IMG/VR virus record: IMGVR_UViG_3300040815_002799
Location: 1-60,030 of that record
Reading direction: 5' to 3' (one strand)
Source: a virus
DNA: 60,030 nt
Below are positions 1 to 9,286 of this stretch, one piece after another. The first letter of the stretch is position 1; each line of letters starts with the position of its first letter. The position numbers and the translations under genes are program-made. The notes under the pieces are model-generated. The model was not told the DNA's origin and did not search any database. It worked only from the letters and a program-made list of their open reading frames with translations.

Positions 1-690
1 ATTTTGGTAGAATCATTGACTGATGGATTCAGATTAAAATCTGGTAGAAACGTTATATATAGTATACAGGGTGAAAATACATTGAATACATTAACTAATG
101 ATTTAGAAATTGTTGGTGAAGACTTAAAAAAATATTATGATACAATTGAAACAAAAGTTTTTCAAAAGAACATTAACATGTATGATGACAATTTCGATTT
201 TACATTACCTGGAAACACTACAATAAACACCCCGGAAAACATTAGGTTCTTTATGATATTCGGTTATGAGGTATTAAATGATACCCAAAAAATTATTGAT
301 GAAATTTTAGGTGATTTAGGTGAAAAAGAAGAATGGAGAAAATATGTTACTGAAATAATAGAAGGATCAACCATAACTATAGGAACTGACCCATTGGATG
401 AATTCAATGATCCATTTATTAATACAACACCGACAACAGTAATAACAGGACTAAAATATCAATATGATACAATTTTTAAATTTTCAAAGAATATCATATC
501 TACGTTTAAAAATGAAAATGAAGTGAAAAAGGTTGTATCATACAATCCATTTAATCCTAACAAAGAAAGAAAATTCGATTACATTAGAGAAGTAGAAAAT
601 CCTGTAGAAAAAGACGGATTTTTTAATATATTATATAAAAATGTAAATACTGAAGGAACATCATTTAACGGAAAAAGAGAATTTAAATAA
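1..690 (+). CDS. Partial phage protein of unknown function, 5' end outside the window
   Basis: The reading frame is open from the first base, so the gene very probably starts upstream; a TTG at position 4 is the first possible start inside the window but nothing supports it. About 229 residues are visible. The fragment is acidic and rich in Asn, Asp and Glu, with a helical-looking stretch around residues 85-120, no cysteine and no membrane segment. I recognise no family. Its stop codon overlaps the start of the next gene by one base (TAATG), and the following genes look like baseplate hub components, so a tail or baseplate role is plausible from context only. Confidence 0.7.
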   Translation: MLVESLTDGFRLKSGRNVIYSIQGENTLNTLTNDLEIVGEDLKKYYDTIETKVFQKNINMYDDNFDFTLPGNTTINTPENIRFFMIFGYEVLNDTQKIIDEILGDLGEKEEWRKYVTEIIEGSTITIGTDPLDEFNDPFINTTPTTVITGLKYQYDTIFKFSKNIISTFKNENEVKKVVSYNPFNPNKERKFDYIREVENPVEKDGFFNILYKNVNTEGTSFNGKREFK

Positions 691-1007
691 TGGAATATTA
701 TAACCGATATAAGAACTTTTTGGTGAACGGAAATCAAACCGTCGTTCCTTTTGTTACTATACCAAGTAAAGGATCCGATAAAAGATTTATTTATAGGACG
801 GGTCTTAGTAGATTAGATAGGATAAGTATGGAATTTTATAATACACCATATTTTGGGTGGTTGATTTTAGCTGCTAACCCAAAATTTGGTGGATTGGAAG
901 ACAACATAAAAGATCAATCTGTACTTTTCATTCCTTATCCTTTGAATGCTTCTTTACAAGATTATAACTCAGCATTAGAAAATCACTTCTTCTATTATGG
1001 TAGATAA
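690..1007 (+). CDS. Small baseplate protein, LysM / gp53-like
   Basis: This 105-residue protein has the layout of the small LysM-like baseplate or tail proteins (T4 gp53 C-terminal part, gpX-type). After a short N-terminal arm comes a segment with LDRISMEFY, then PYFGWLILAANPKFGG, then a hydrophobic strand ending in FIPYP. That is the usual LysM order: a helix starting 'D-x-ISxxFY', a second helix with W and a conserved 'N', and a final strand giving 'VLFIP'. In tailed phages such proteins help connect the hub to the wedges or bind peptidoglycan. The start overlaps the preceding stop, and the end overlaps the giant hub-like gene by 11 bases, suggesting translational coupling. The family call rests on pattern recognition only. 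Confidence 0.6.
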   Translation: MEYYNRYKNFLVNGNQTVVPFVTIPSKGSDKRFIYRTGLSRLDRISMEFYNTPYFGWLILAANPKFGGLEDNIKDQSVLFIPYPLNASLQDYNSALENHFFYYGR

Positions 1008-4000
1008 TGGTCAACAAATTTATGTAGAGGCGGATTATGATAATATTTTTGTCATAGATCCCAATAAAGTTGTGGATAAATCTGGTAAAGTCAAAGAAAG
1101 ATATGTTGATCAGGAAAACTTGGTCATGTATGCTAACCTAGAGGCAAAAGTTTTACCTAGAACTAAATTGGCCAATGGAACTACAATAGATCAGACAGTA
1201 TCTAACATAAGGGTTGGATCATTAAATGGTGAAGATCGAGAAACGTTAAATTTTTTGAAACCGAGAGGTAAAAATTATTTCGATACATCTTGGTCTGATC
1301 AGATAACTGGAAAAGGTTCCACAGAATCACAAGGTGCTAACCAGTCTGTAACAGAAACAGTTGGACAGGGAATAACCCAAAGGAAGATAAAAAAAATAAT
1401 TAATAATGAAGATACACAACTTCTGGGGATTACTAAAATAGATTTTTCAATAACTAGGGCTGCAGTACCAACAGTTAAAATAGAAATGGTTGATGTACAA
1501 GGTAGAGCATTATTTGAACAAGGTGAAAATTCACCATATAGTGCTTTTATGCAATTTCCATATCCACCATTTCTTCTTACACTGAAAGGTTATTACGGAA
1601 AGGCAGTTCAATATGAATTGATGGTCACTTCATTTAACACAAGTTTTGACTCATCTTCAGGGAATTATAATGTGTCAGTCACATTACAATCATATCGTTT
1701 TCCACTACAAAGTGATATTCTTTTAGATTATTTGTACTCAGTTCCTAAAATTAGTCCTACACAAATCGAACGTAGAGTTGGAGTTGATGATCCTTCAAGT
1801 CAAACGGGATTAGGTATAACAGAAAGCACTACTTCCAAATCAACATTAGGGTATGAAAAACTCAATGAAGTATATAGTGTATATAAATCTAAAGGGTTGA
1901 TCGATGAAAATTTTCCCCACTTGACTGTGACTGAGATGAAATTCAAAATGGATAATTTTGAAAAGTATGTAATGGCCGCTTACGGACAAGAAGATCTATC
2001 GGTGTTATCAGACATAGAGAGATATACTAATGATTTAAAAGACTACAAAAATAATTTATTCCCTCAAAGATCTATGAATTGGTTCGATAAATATATTGAT
2101 AAAAGTGAGAGTTATGTATTAAATAATTTATCGTCACAAATTTATTATAAATTAAAAAAAGAGTTGGAAACTGAAGGTGCAATAAAGGCATTAGGAGAAT
2201 TAAGACAGATTATAGAGGAATATAATGCGAAATTAAATACTAATACAGTTTTAGGTAGTAATGGATCATACAAAATCGGTAATAAAAAATTAAAATCGGA
2301 CATAGATGTCAACATAAAATACTCAGATTTTGTTGATCAATTTCAAGACTTGACCTTGGTTGACTTTGAAAAAACCTATCAGTTAAGAACTGGGACTGCT
2401 GGTAACTCTAATGAAATTTTAGAACTGAGAGCGGTAATAGAGGCTGATTTTGCAATAGATAATATTAGTTTAGATAGTCAAACACAAAGAATTGAAAATG
2501 ACATTTTAATAACTACGTTCATAACATTTGGAGAAACCACAAATGGTAGTCAGGTAAGGAATTCATACCTAGATAAAATAAATACCATTGAAAAAAAATA
2601 CAACGAGACCAAAGTAAGAATAGAAGAAGACATAACTTTAGCACTATCTGAAAAAATTCAAAAAAGTGATGTAGGTTTAGGATTTATACCTACAGTTAAT
2701 AACATTGCAGCCGTTTTATGTGCGAGTGCTGATGCATTTCTGAGAATACTGGATGATGTACATGAATTCGCGTGGAACAAAAGAAAAGATCCAATAAGAC
2801 TACGTAGTATTATAAGTTCGGAAAAGTCTTTTGGTGTCGATAATAAAACTGATGTGCAACTTGGAGATGGATCTTCTCAAGTGGTTTATCCATGGCCCCA
2901 GTATTTCGATAAAGAATATCAAGACGGACAAGAACAGTATATTTTAAAATATCCTGGGTTACCGTCTGAAATAAGTAAAACTCAAGGTTTCAGATATGAT
3001 TTATGGCCAGAAATAAAATTTGTTGAAGACTATATTCGTGCATCGATTGCAAGAGAAGAACAGACCATTGATTATGAATTTAATAATACACAAAAAGTAA
3101 CTAAGTCAGTATCATTCAATACTTTATCTTTTCCTTTCGAAAATGAACCTTATACAGACCTTAGTGAAGTATCATTTTTTTATGAAATATATGATAGATC
3201 GTTTTTACCCTCATTTTATTCCAAATTAGCGGAACAAAACGATACATCTAATGAACTCTATAGTATTATAGGTGATTTCGAAGTCGTCAACATTCAAGAA
3301 AAAGTCAATGGTAGCTCCAGTCTGACACAAAAATTAAAAAGATTTTCATTTAACAGTCAAAATTTTTTGGATTATTTGAGAAGTATATCTAACAATGGTA
3401 CTGGTTTGAAATGGAATCAGACTAGAAGAGATTTGTTTTCGACTAATTATTTGGATGCTCAATTAGAAAACCCGAACGGAATTTTCAACATTAATACAAT
3501 ATCTAGTGACTCCTTATCAGTACAAGGTAATTCAGAAAATATTGAAAAACTAAACAAATTCTTAAAAAATAACACATCTAATAAGTTATCTTATTTATCG
3601 ACATATCCATTTACTAATTTAGAAAGGTGTAGAATTTATTTAGAAAATGGTCAAGAATTGTCATCTATAGAGGATAGTAATGACACTACGAATATATATG
3701 AATTTTTTCCTCAGAAAAAGACTTTATCTACATTTAGTTTAGAATTGGGAAATACACAAAAAAGACCAGTCACTAATTTTGAATGGATGATCAATACAAT
3801 GACTAGTCCAAATCAATCCTCAGATTTAAATGCTTCCCCAGATCTTGAAATTTCAAATTATCAACAATTAAAAAATTTCTTTAATCAGAGAGATTTAAGT
3901 AAGTTTCTTTTATTCGAGGGTAATATTAATTACGGTAATAATTATGACAATAATGCGGTAGAGAAACAAACCACATCGATATTTAATACTCCCTATCTAA

Positions 4001-7000
4001 TCAATTCAATTTTAGAAGGTAATGAAAATGAGAAAAATGGTAAAATCAATCCTTATACTTCATTAGGTTATCTTGTATTAAATGGTTTACCCTTTTCCAC
4101 ATTACACGAAAAAATAAAATCACAAGACCAAAATGGAAATTCTCAAGAAGGTTATCTATTCAGTTCCATAAATAAATTTTCCGCAATACATAAATTACCA
4201 TATCTATGGATTCTTAAATATGGTTCGATTTGGTATAGATATAAAAAAAATATTGTGGACGGGATTGACATTCTAGAAGATATCTGGAATGATGTTGATT
4301 ATATAAATCTATATGACCCAACCACACAAAATATTAATAAAAATTACAATATTAAGACAATTTCAGGGGAGGAGTTTATATACTATCTTCAAAAAAACAA
4401 TCAAGATACACAAAATAATTTAACGAACATAACAAAAAACATTGGATTTTATCCAAAGATGATAAACGAAATGTATTATTTATTCACTAAAAAAAATGTC
4501 ATAACATCATACCCAAATAATATAAAAGATATTTTAGATGACATAGGTGTAAAAATCGATAATTTAGATAATTCTTCAAAATTTATTGATAACACTCAAA
4601 ATTTATTGAATGATAATCAGTCTATTAGTTTAGAAAACTGGTTCCAATATATCAATATAAACGGTAATTTAGATTTTGATAATAATGAAAACAAAGTGCT
4701 GTTGATACCATCATGTGGTTTTATGAACTTTAATCAATCAATATTAGAATTAAGTGACGATCTTGGTAATTTGAATCGACCATTGGTAGGTAACCAAAGT
4801 TTATATAATGGATCATTTAGAGGATTATGGGGGTCACCAAATTATGGTTATTTTGATACATCCTTATTAAAAAAACCAAGAACGGATCAATACATAAAAA
4901 ATGAAAATTCATCATTTGGATTTTCGAGTAATCAAGATGATTATAATTCGATAGAAGATATATTTGCAACTTTTAATTCTAAACAATTAGATGAGTTTGA
5001 AAGACATTTCCTGAATTTTTGTGAAAGAAATAATTCAATAAAGGACCTTGTAGAAAAACCGAATACTAATTCTATTAATTTTTTCGGACAGGAACAGACT
5101 AGTTATAAAAATGGTTTATTTAAAATCCTTCAAAAAATATTTGTCATTGAGAATGTAGGGTCTAATTTGACTGGAGAAGAGTTGGCTAATGAGTTAGCTA
5201 AAAACCAGATAAAATCGAATTTAACATTCACTAAAGATATTCTTGAATACGATATAATATATAAAAACGGTAATCCTGGTAATTTTGATAGAAGAATATT
5301 CAATTCTTTTTCTGATGATCCATCTATTAGACCAGTTGACCCAGTGACTTATGAAAAATATATAACTGGTTCATTACCGACTAGTCAGAACAATACCTCT
5401 TTGAATCAAAGTGTATCTAATTACCCTGAGGCTTGGAGGTCATTATATTTGAATGTGGGTGTATATACAAACGATAAGTTAGGTTATTCGAGTGATGGGT
5501 CGTATATAACAGATTTCTTCAGAGATTTTAACATAGAGTTCAATAAATTAAATGTTGAAAGATTATCACAGATAATCAAAATATACGCATCAAGAAAAGT
5601 AGAAAATGAAAATCTAACAACTTCTGAATTTAAAGAAGAGTTAGATAACTTTTTGAAGGAACAAAAAAAATTCCAAAATGAAACTTTAAATTATGTATTT
5701 TTAAACCTAAATAGAAAATTACCAGAAATACAAATCGAAAATCAAGAACAAAAGTTAAGCAAAGTCGATGGAAATATAGGTAAAAATGAACAGTACTATA
5801 CTTTTAAAGCTTTTAATGATAAATGGATTGCTGGTCGAGATTTCAAAAACAGAACACTATTTGAGGATATATTAATTTTGGATACTGCTAACCGTCCAGC
5901 GGGCGATATTCTAGCAAATATAGATAAGTTCAGAGGATTTTTGGGCAAGGCTAATAGTACGACAAGTCTATTTACGTTATTAGATTTATTGTTTACACAG
6001 AATGGATTTATATCCTTTCCGATACCAACATACTACAATTTCTACGGAAGAAATTACAGGTTAAAAGAATCTAATCCAATACCTTTGGATACTGCTAATG
6101 ATACTTTTGGTACACACTTGAATGTTGATTATAGAGATACACGTCCTAAGATGTTATTTATTCATAGAACTGATGTCTCTCAGACTGTTGATCAAAGAAA
6201 TAATGCAAACTACGTATTTGGTGACGACTCGTTTGATCTAAGAAAATCTTCTCTAAATCCATTAATTGATAGTCAAGAAGGTGTGACAGACTATTCGAAT
6301 AAAAACAAAGTGGTCGGATTTACAGTTAACTTTGGAAACCAAAATCAAAGTATATTCAAAAATATATCAATAGATATGTCAAATCAAAAAACAACTTCAT
6401 TGTCTATACAAGTTCAAACAGATTTAGCTGATCAACGTGGTGGGCAAGAAGTTGCACAACAATCACAGAGTTTGATAAATTATTATAAAACACTAGCTTT
6501 CGAATGTAATGTAGAATGTTTAGGTAATGTAATGATTCAACCAACAATGTACTTCTATCTGTCTAATGTACCTATGTTCCATGGAACTTATATGATTGAA
6601 GAAGTTTCACATAGTATCACACCCAATAATTTTATAACAAACTTTACTGGAGTACGTGCACCAATTTATAGGTCACAGCCACCTGACAAATTAGTTGCGT
6701 CAGTCAACAGGGATATGATTAGAAAATATAGAGATCAGATAAGAAGTATTGATAATAGTAACCAAACAGAAGAATCTTCACCTGTCACTTCAGGGATTAC
6801 AGAAGTGACTTCAGGAATGACCGCGGCTAATTCGAGTGCTTGTATAGATCTCACAAAATACCCTGATAAACCACTTATAGATTCATTACAATCTAATAAT
6901 CAAGATTTGACGATAGATAGTATCTTTAATGATATTACAAATATGGTAAATGAAACTACTGGTTCTAATGATATAAACTTAGTTAATTATTTGATAGTGC

Positions 7001-7446
7001 AAGTTTATCTATCAACAAATAATCTTGAAAACTATTATAATAATAATTTATTTGGTATTAGAACTGACTTACAATGGGGAGGTAACTTATCAAATTATTT
7101 TGATGAACAACACTGTGGGAGGATAAATGAAAAAAATATACCTTATGCTTCTTTCTCCACACATGAACAAAGTATAAGATTTATGGTTGATAGATATAAA
7201 ATTTATTTTTCAATATTTGATGAATGGTTAAGGCCAACAATAATAAATGAAAACATAAGAATAGCTACTGCGTTAACGGATATATTTTATTCTACGTGGT
7301 ATGACATTAGTATTTCAGAAAATAATCCTAATCCACAACAAATTTTAAATTCTATTGATCTTAAATTAGAAAATGATGAATTAGGTAAGTCTATTTATGA
7401 AATGACGTTGAATGAATATAAAAAATTATATAATACCATCGTTTAA
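997..7446 (+). CDS. Giant baseplate hub-like protein with a C-terminal degenerate glucosaminidase-like domain
   Basis: This is a 2149-residue protein. Residues about 140-250 include a segment (FLLTLKGYYG followed by an alternating beta pattern and a SYRFPLQ strand) like the beta-barrel domains of hub proteins in the gp27/gpD group. A second beta-rich hub-like segment lies near residues 1810-1910. Between them is a long, Asn-rich, partly coiled region with no recognisable domain. Residues about 1990-2100 resemble the glucosaminidase (FlgJ/LytG-like) fold: NNLFGI is followed by a W and then SFSTHEQSIRFMVDRY, the usual 'FxSxxESxxdY' segment. The glutamate expected in the preceding helix seems to be serine (QVYLST), so the domain may bind rather than cut peptidoglycan. 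T4 splits hub and lysozyme into gp27 and gp5, so this may be a fused equivalent. ATG at 997 overlaps the upstream gene. Confidence 0.6.
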   Translation: MVDNGQQIYVEADYDNIFVIDPNKVVDKSGKVKERYVDQENLVMYANLEAKVLPRTKLANGTTIDQTVSNIRVGSLNGEDRETLNFLKPRGKNYFDTSWSDQITGKGSTESQGANQSVTETVGQGITQRKIKKIINNEDTQLLGITKIDFSITRAAVPTVKIEMVDVQGRALFEQGENSPYSAFMQFPYPPFLLTLKGYYGKAVQYELMVTSFNTSFDSSSGNYNVSVTLQSYRFPLQSDILLDYLYSVPKISPTQIERRVGVDDPSSQTGLGITESTTSKSTLGYEKLNEVYSVYKSKGLIDENFPHLTVTEMKFKMDNFEKYVMAAYGQEDLSVLSDIERYTNDLKDYKNNLFPQRSMNWFDKYIDKSESYVLNNLSSQIYYKLKKELETEGAIKALGELRQIIEEYNAKLNTNTVLGSNGSYKIGNKKLKSDIDVNIKYSDFVDQFQDLTLVDFEKTYQLRTGTAGNSNEILELRAVIEADFAIDNISLDSQTQRIENDILITTFITFGETTNGSQVRNSYLDKINTIEKKYNETKVRIEEDITLALSEKIQKSDVGLGFIPTVNNIAAVLCASADAFLRILDDVHEFAWNKRKDPIRLRSIISSEKSFGVDNKTDVQLGDGSSQVVYPWPQYFDKEYQDGQEQYILKYPGLPSEISKTQGFRYDLWPEIKFVEDYIRASIAREEQTIDYEFNNTQKVTKSVSFNTLSFPFENEPYTDLSEVSFFYEIYDRSFLPSFYSKLAEQNDTSNELYSIIGDFEVVNIQEKVNGSSSLTQKLKRFSFNSQNFLDYLRSISNNGTGLKWNQTRRDLFSTNYLDAQLENPNGIFNINTISSDSLSVQGNSENIEKLNKFLKNNTSNKLSYLSTYPFTNLERCRIYLENGQELSSIEDSNDTTNIYEFFPQKKTLSTFSLELGNTQKRPVTNFEWMINTMTSPNQSSDLNASPDLEISNYQQLKNFFNQRDLSKFLLFEGNINYGNNYDNNAVEKQTTSIFNTPYLINSILEGNENEKNGKINPYTSLGYLVLNGLPFSTLHEKIKSQDQNGNSQEGYLFSSINKFSAIHKLPYLWILKYGSIWYRYKKNIVDGIDILEDIWNDVDYINLYDPTTQNINKNYNIKTISGEEFIYYLQKNNQDTQNNLTNITKNIGFYPKMINEMYYLFTKKNVITSYPNNIKDILDDIGVKIDNLDNSSKFIDNTQNLLNDNQSISLENWFQYININGNLDFDNNENKVLLIPSCGFMNFNQSILELSDDLGNLNRPLVGNQSLYNGSFRGLWGSPNYGYFDTSLLKKPRTDQYIKNENSSFGFSSNQDDYNSIEDIFATFNSKQLDEFERHFLNFCERNNSIKDLVEKPNTNSINFFGQEQTSYKNGLFKILQKIFVIENVGSNLTGEELANELAKNQIKSNLTFTKDILEYDIIYKNGNPGNFDRRIFNSFSDDPSIRPVDPVTYEKYITGSLPTSQNNTSLNQSVSNYPEAWRSLYLNVGVYTNDKLGYSSDGSYITDFFRDFNIEFNKLNVERLSQIIKIYASRKVENENLTTSEFKEELDNFLKEQKKFQNETLNYVFLNLNRKLPEIQIENQEQKLSKVDGNIGKNEQYYTFKAFNDKWIAGRDFKNRTLFEDILILDTANRPAGDILANIDKFRGFLGKANSTTSLFTLLDLLFTQNGFISFPIPTYYNFYGRNYRLKESNPIPLDTANDTFGTHLNVDYRDTRPKMLFIHRTDVSQTVDQRNNANYVFGDDSFDLRKSSLNPLIDSQEGVTDYSNKNKVVGFTVNFGNQNQSIFKNISIDMSNQKTTSLSIQVQTDLADQRGGQEVAQQSQSLINYYKTLAFECNVECLGNVMIQPTMYFYLSNVPMFHGTYMIEEVSHSITPNNFITNFTGVRAPIYRSQPPDKLVASVNRDMIRKYRDQIRSIDNSNQTEESSPVTSGITEVTSGMTAANSSACIDLTKYPDKPLIDSLQSNNQDLTIDSIFNDITNMVNETTGSNDINLVNYLIVQVYLSTNNLENYYNNNLFGIRTDLQWGGNLSNYFDEQHCGRINEKNIPYASFSTHEQSIRFMVDRYKIYFSIFDEWLRPTIINENIRIATALTDIFYSTWYDISISENNPNPQQILNSIDLKLENDELGKSIYEMTLNEYKKLYNTIV

Positions 7447-7465
7447 CTATTTCAAAACTAAATGA

Positions 7466-7477
7466 TATTTATAAATA
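7466..7477 (+). promoter_or_regulatory. TATTTATAAATA palindrome before the small gene at 7485
   Basis: This 12-base palindrome contains both TATTTATA (7466-7473) and TATAAATA (7470-7477). The latter is the T4 late promoter -10 box. It ends 7 bases before the ATG at 7485, in the 38-base gap after the hub gene. It is either a late promoter or part of an A/T-rich translation start region. Confidence 0.4.
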
Positions 7478-7484
7478 AAAGATT

Positions 7485-7709
7485 ATGGATACAAAACAAT
7501 TATTAGATAATTTTCTTCAAAAAAATACTCGAATAACTGAAAGAAATGCTGGTCCTGGAATTAAAGAGGTATGTGATTTAGATACCGGTGATTGTTATAC
7601 TGTTAGATTGAAAGATGGACTAATTGAGAGAATTGATAATACATCCTACATCAATAAAACCTTGAAAGTTGAAACTAATCAGGGTATTAAGACATTATTA
7701 AACGGTTGA
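7485..7709 (+). CDS. Small unknown protein
   Basis: This 74-residue protein matches no family I recognise. It starts MDTKQLLDNFLQKNTR, with a short amphipathic helix, followed by a beta-like part with GIKEVCDLDTGDCYTV, where two cysteines seven residues apart sit in a hairpin-like stretch. It has no signal peptide or membrane segment. The ATG lies just after a palindromic TATTTATAAATA, and the stop codon lies three bases before the next ATG. It sits between the baseplate hub gene and the replication cassette. Confidence 0.65.
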   Translation: MDTKQLLDNFLQKNTRITERNAGPGIKEVCDLDTGDCYTVRLKDGLIERIDNTSYINKTLKVETNQGIKTLLNG

Positions 7710-7711
7710 TC

Positions 7712-8329
7712 ATGAATATTGAAAAGAAACTTCTTAAAGAAATAGAGAAATTTAATACTATAAAAGAGTATATAAATGAACAGGAAGGTGGTGAATCTGA
7801 CCCACTAGGTGATATAGGTATAGATGATACTGAATTGGAGACTGACACTGAAGTCGAAAATGAACCAGTAGATATTGATTCAGATCCAGAAGTAGAAGTG
7901 GTAGACGATTCGTTAGATCAGAGTACAGATATCAGTGATGATTCTGGTACTGAAGAGTTGGATATAACAGATTTAGTAACAAAACAGGAAGATATCCTAA
8001 CAAAACTAGGTAATATAGATGATATTTTCACTAAATTAAATGATTTGACTGATAAATTAGGTGAAATGGATCAGATAATATCTAAAATAGATAATGTAGA
8101 GGCTAAGATTGAAAAGTATAAACCTAAATCACCTGAACAAAAGTTAGAACTTAGAAGTTTAGATAGTTATCCCTATAATCAAAAACTTACTGATTTTTTT
8201 GATGACAAAGGTGAAGAAATTGAAAAAACAGGAAAAAGTGAATATGTCCTCACACAGGACGATGTTGAAAACTTTTCAGACAAAGATATCAAAGACAGTT
8301 TCGATATTGTATTTGATGAAGATCAATAA
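7712..8329 (+). CDS. Acidic coiled-coil protein of unknown function
   Basis: About 205 residues. I chose ATG at 7712; a TTG two codons upstream (7706), overlapping the previous stop, is possible. Residues about 20-90 are extremely acidic, with runs of Asp and Glu and almost no basic residues. Residues about 90-150 form a heptad-like series (ILTKLGNIDDIF, LNDLTDKLGEMDQIISKID) predicting a coiled coil, followed by a mixed acidic C-terminus. There is no cysteine and no membrane segment. No family is recognised. Its position directly before the ssDNA-binding protein could mean a DNA-replication partner or a DNA-mimic type protein, but its position after a baseplate gene equally allows a structural or chaperone role. 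Confidence 0.65.
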   Translation: MNIEKKLLKEIEKFNTIKEYINEQEGGESDPLGDIGIDDTELETDTEVENEPVDIDSDPEVEVVDDSLDQSTDISDDSGTEELDITDLVTKQEDILTKLGNIDDIFTKLNDLTDKLGEMDQIISKIDNVEAKIEKYKPKSPEQKLELRSLDSYPYNQKLTDFFDDKGEEIEKTGKSEYVLTQDDVENFSDKDIKDSFDIVFDEDQ

Positions 8330-8335
8330 AATTGT

Positions 8336-8363
8336 TTGACAATAAAAGAATTTATCTTATACT
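8336..8363 (+). promoter_or_regulatory. Sigma70-like promoter for the ssDNA-binding protein gene
   Basis: TTGACA at 8336-8341 and TATACT at 8358-8363 are separated by 16 bases, close to the general bacterial consensus, in the only sizeable gap before the ssDNA-binding protein gene (ATG 8397). A start point would fall near 8370. It does not match the Bacteroidota TAnnTTTG -7 element well, so a host-range caveat applies. Confidence 0.5.
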
Positions 8364-8396
8364 TTTATTGAGTATTAAGAGAAAAATTTTATAACA

Positions 8397-9236
8397 ATGT
8401 CAAATGTATTAGATTCAGTGTTATCTCAATACGAGAAAAACACACAAAAAACAACAAAAAATTCTGTATCTCAGGAGGAAAGAATGAAAAAATATTTCAC
8501 AACTTACCTTCCTAAGAATACTAAATCAGGTCAAAAAACAGTAAGAATCCTTCCCACTAGTGATGGTTCCTCACCATTCGTTGAAGTATGGTACCATGAA
8601 GTTCAAGTTGATGGTAAGTGGACAAAACTTTATGATCCCGATAAAAATGATGGAGAAAGATCACCTCTAAATGAAGTTTATGAGGAATTGATGTCTACTG
8701 GTAAAGATTCTGATAGAGAACTTGCAAGACAATACAGAGCAAGAAAGTTTTATATTGTTAAGGTAATCGATAGAGATAATGAGCAAGACGGACCAAAGTT
8801 TTGGAGGTTCAAAGACAACTACAAGCAAGAGGGTATTCTCGATAAGATTATCCCAATTTGGAGAAATAAAGGGGATATTACCGATATTGAAAAAGGTAGA
8901 GATCTCATAGTTGAACTAACGAAGGCTAAAACTCCATCAGGAATTGAGTATACTGTCGTTCAGACAATTATGTACGATGATCCAACTCCATTGAGTGAGG
9001 ATTCAAATCAAATGAATGAATGGGTAAATGATGAAACTTCATGGACTGATGTATATTCTAAAAAACCAACTGAATATCTCGAAGCTATTGCAAGAGGAGA
9101 GACCCCAGTTTGGAGTAGTGATCTTGGTAAGTATGTGTACGATGATAGTGATTCACAAGTGGAACAAACTAAAAGTGTATTCACAGAAACAACAACAAGT
9201 AAAACTGAAAAAGTAGACGAAGATCTACCATTTTAA
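8397..9236 (+). CDS. 32: Single-stranded DNA-binding protein, T4 gp32 type
   Basis: This 279-residue protein would coat ssDNA during replication, recombination and repair. The N-terminal arm (about residues 1-30) is followed by a basic and aromatic segment, TYLPKNTKSGQKTVRILP, then an OB-fold-like core with VEVWYHEV and RKFYIVKVIDRDN, both typical of gp32 relatives. The C-terminus is a disordered acidic tail ending EDLPF, like the protein-docking tails of SSB and gp32. T4 gp32 (301 residues) holds a zinc ion through one His and three Cys, but this protein has no cysteine at all. The gene has its own promoter-like sequence upstream and a strong hairpin terminator immediately downstream, suggesting it is expressed as an abundant separate transcript. 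Confidence 0.85.
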   Translation: MSNVLDSVLSQYEKNTQKTTKNSVSQEERMKKYFTTYLPKNTKSGQKTVRILPTSDGSSPFVEVWYHEVQVDGKWTKLYDPDKNDGERSPLNEVYEELMSTGKDSDRELARQYRARKFYIVKVIDRDNEQDGPKFWRFKDNYKQEGILDKIIPIWRNKGDITDIEKGRDLIVELTKAKTPSGIEYTVVQTIMYDDPTPLSEDSNQMNEWVNDETSWTDVYSKKPTEYLEAIARGETPVWSSDLGKYVYDDSDSQVEQTKSVFTETTTSKTEKVDEDLPF

Positions 9237-9241
9237 AAAAT

Positions 9242-9276
9242 AAATAAGGGGAGGAGATCCTCCCCTTATTTTAATT
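9242..9276 (+). terminator. Rho-independent terminator after the ssDNA-binding protein gene
   Basis: A perfect 30-base palindrome spans 9242-9271. The core stem is AAGGGGAGGA (9246-9255) pairing with TCCTCCCCTT (9258-9267), extended by A/T pairs on both sides, and is followed by a T-rich stretch. It starts 6 bases after the stop codon and lies before the uvsX start. Confidence 0.85.
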
Positions 9277-9286
9277 TCTAAAAAAC

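Noticed and set aside
8336-8363. Reading the gap before the ssDNA-binding protein gene as a riboswitch or small RNA
   Set aside because: It is only 67 bases, A/T-rich, with no stable hairpin; a promoter explains it better.
9028-9216. Separate gene inside the ssDNA-binding protein gene
   Set aside because: Alternative frame of a well-supported gene, with no family resemblance or start signal.
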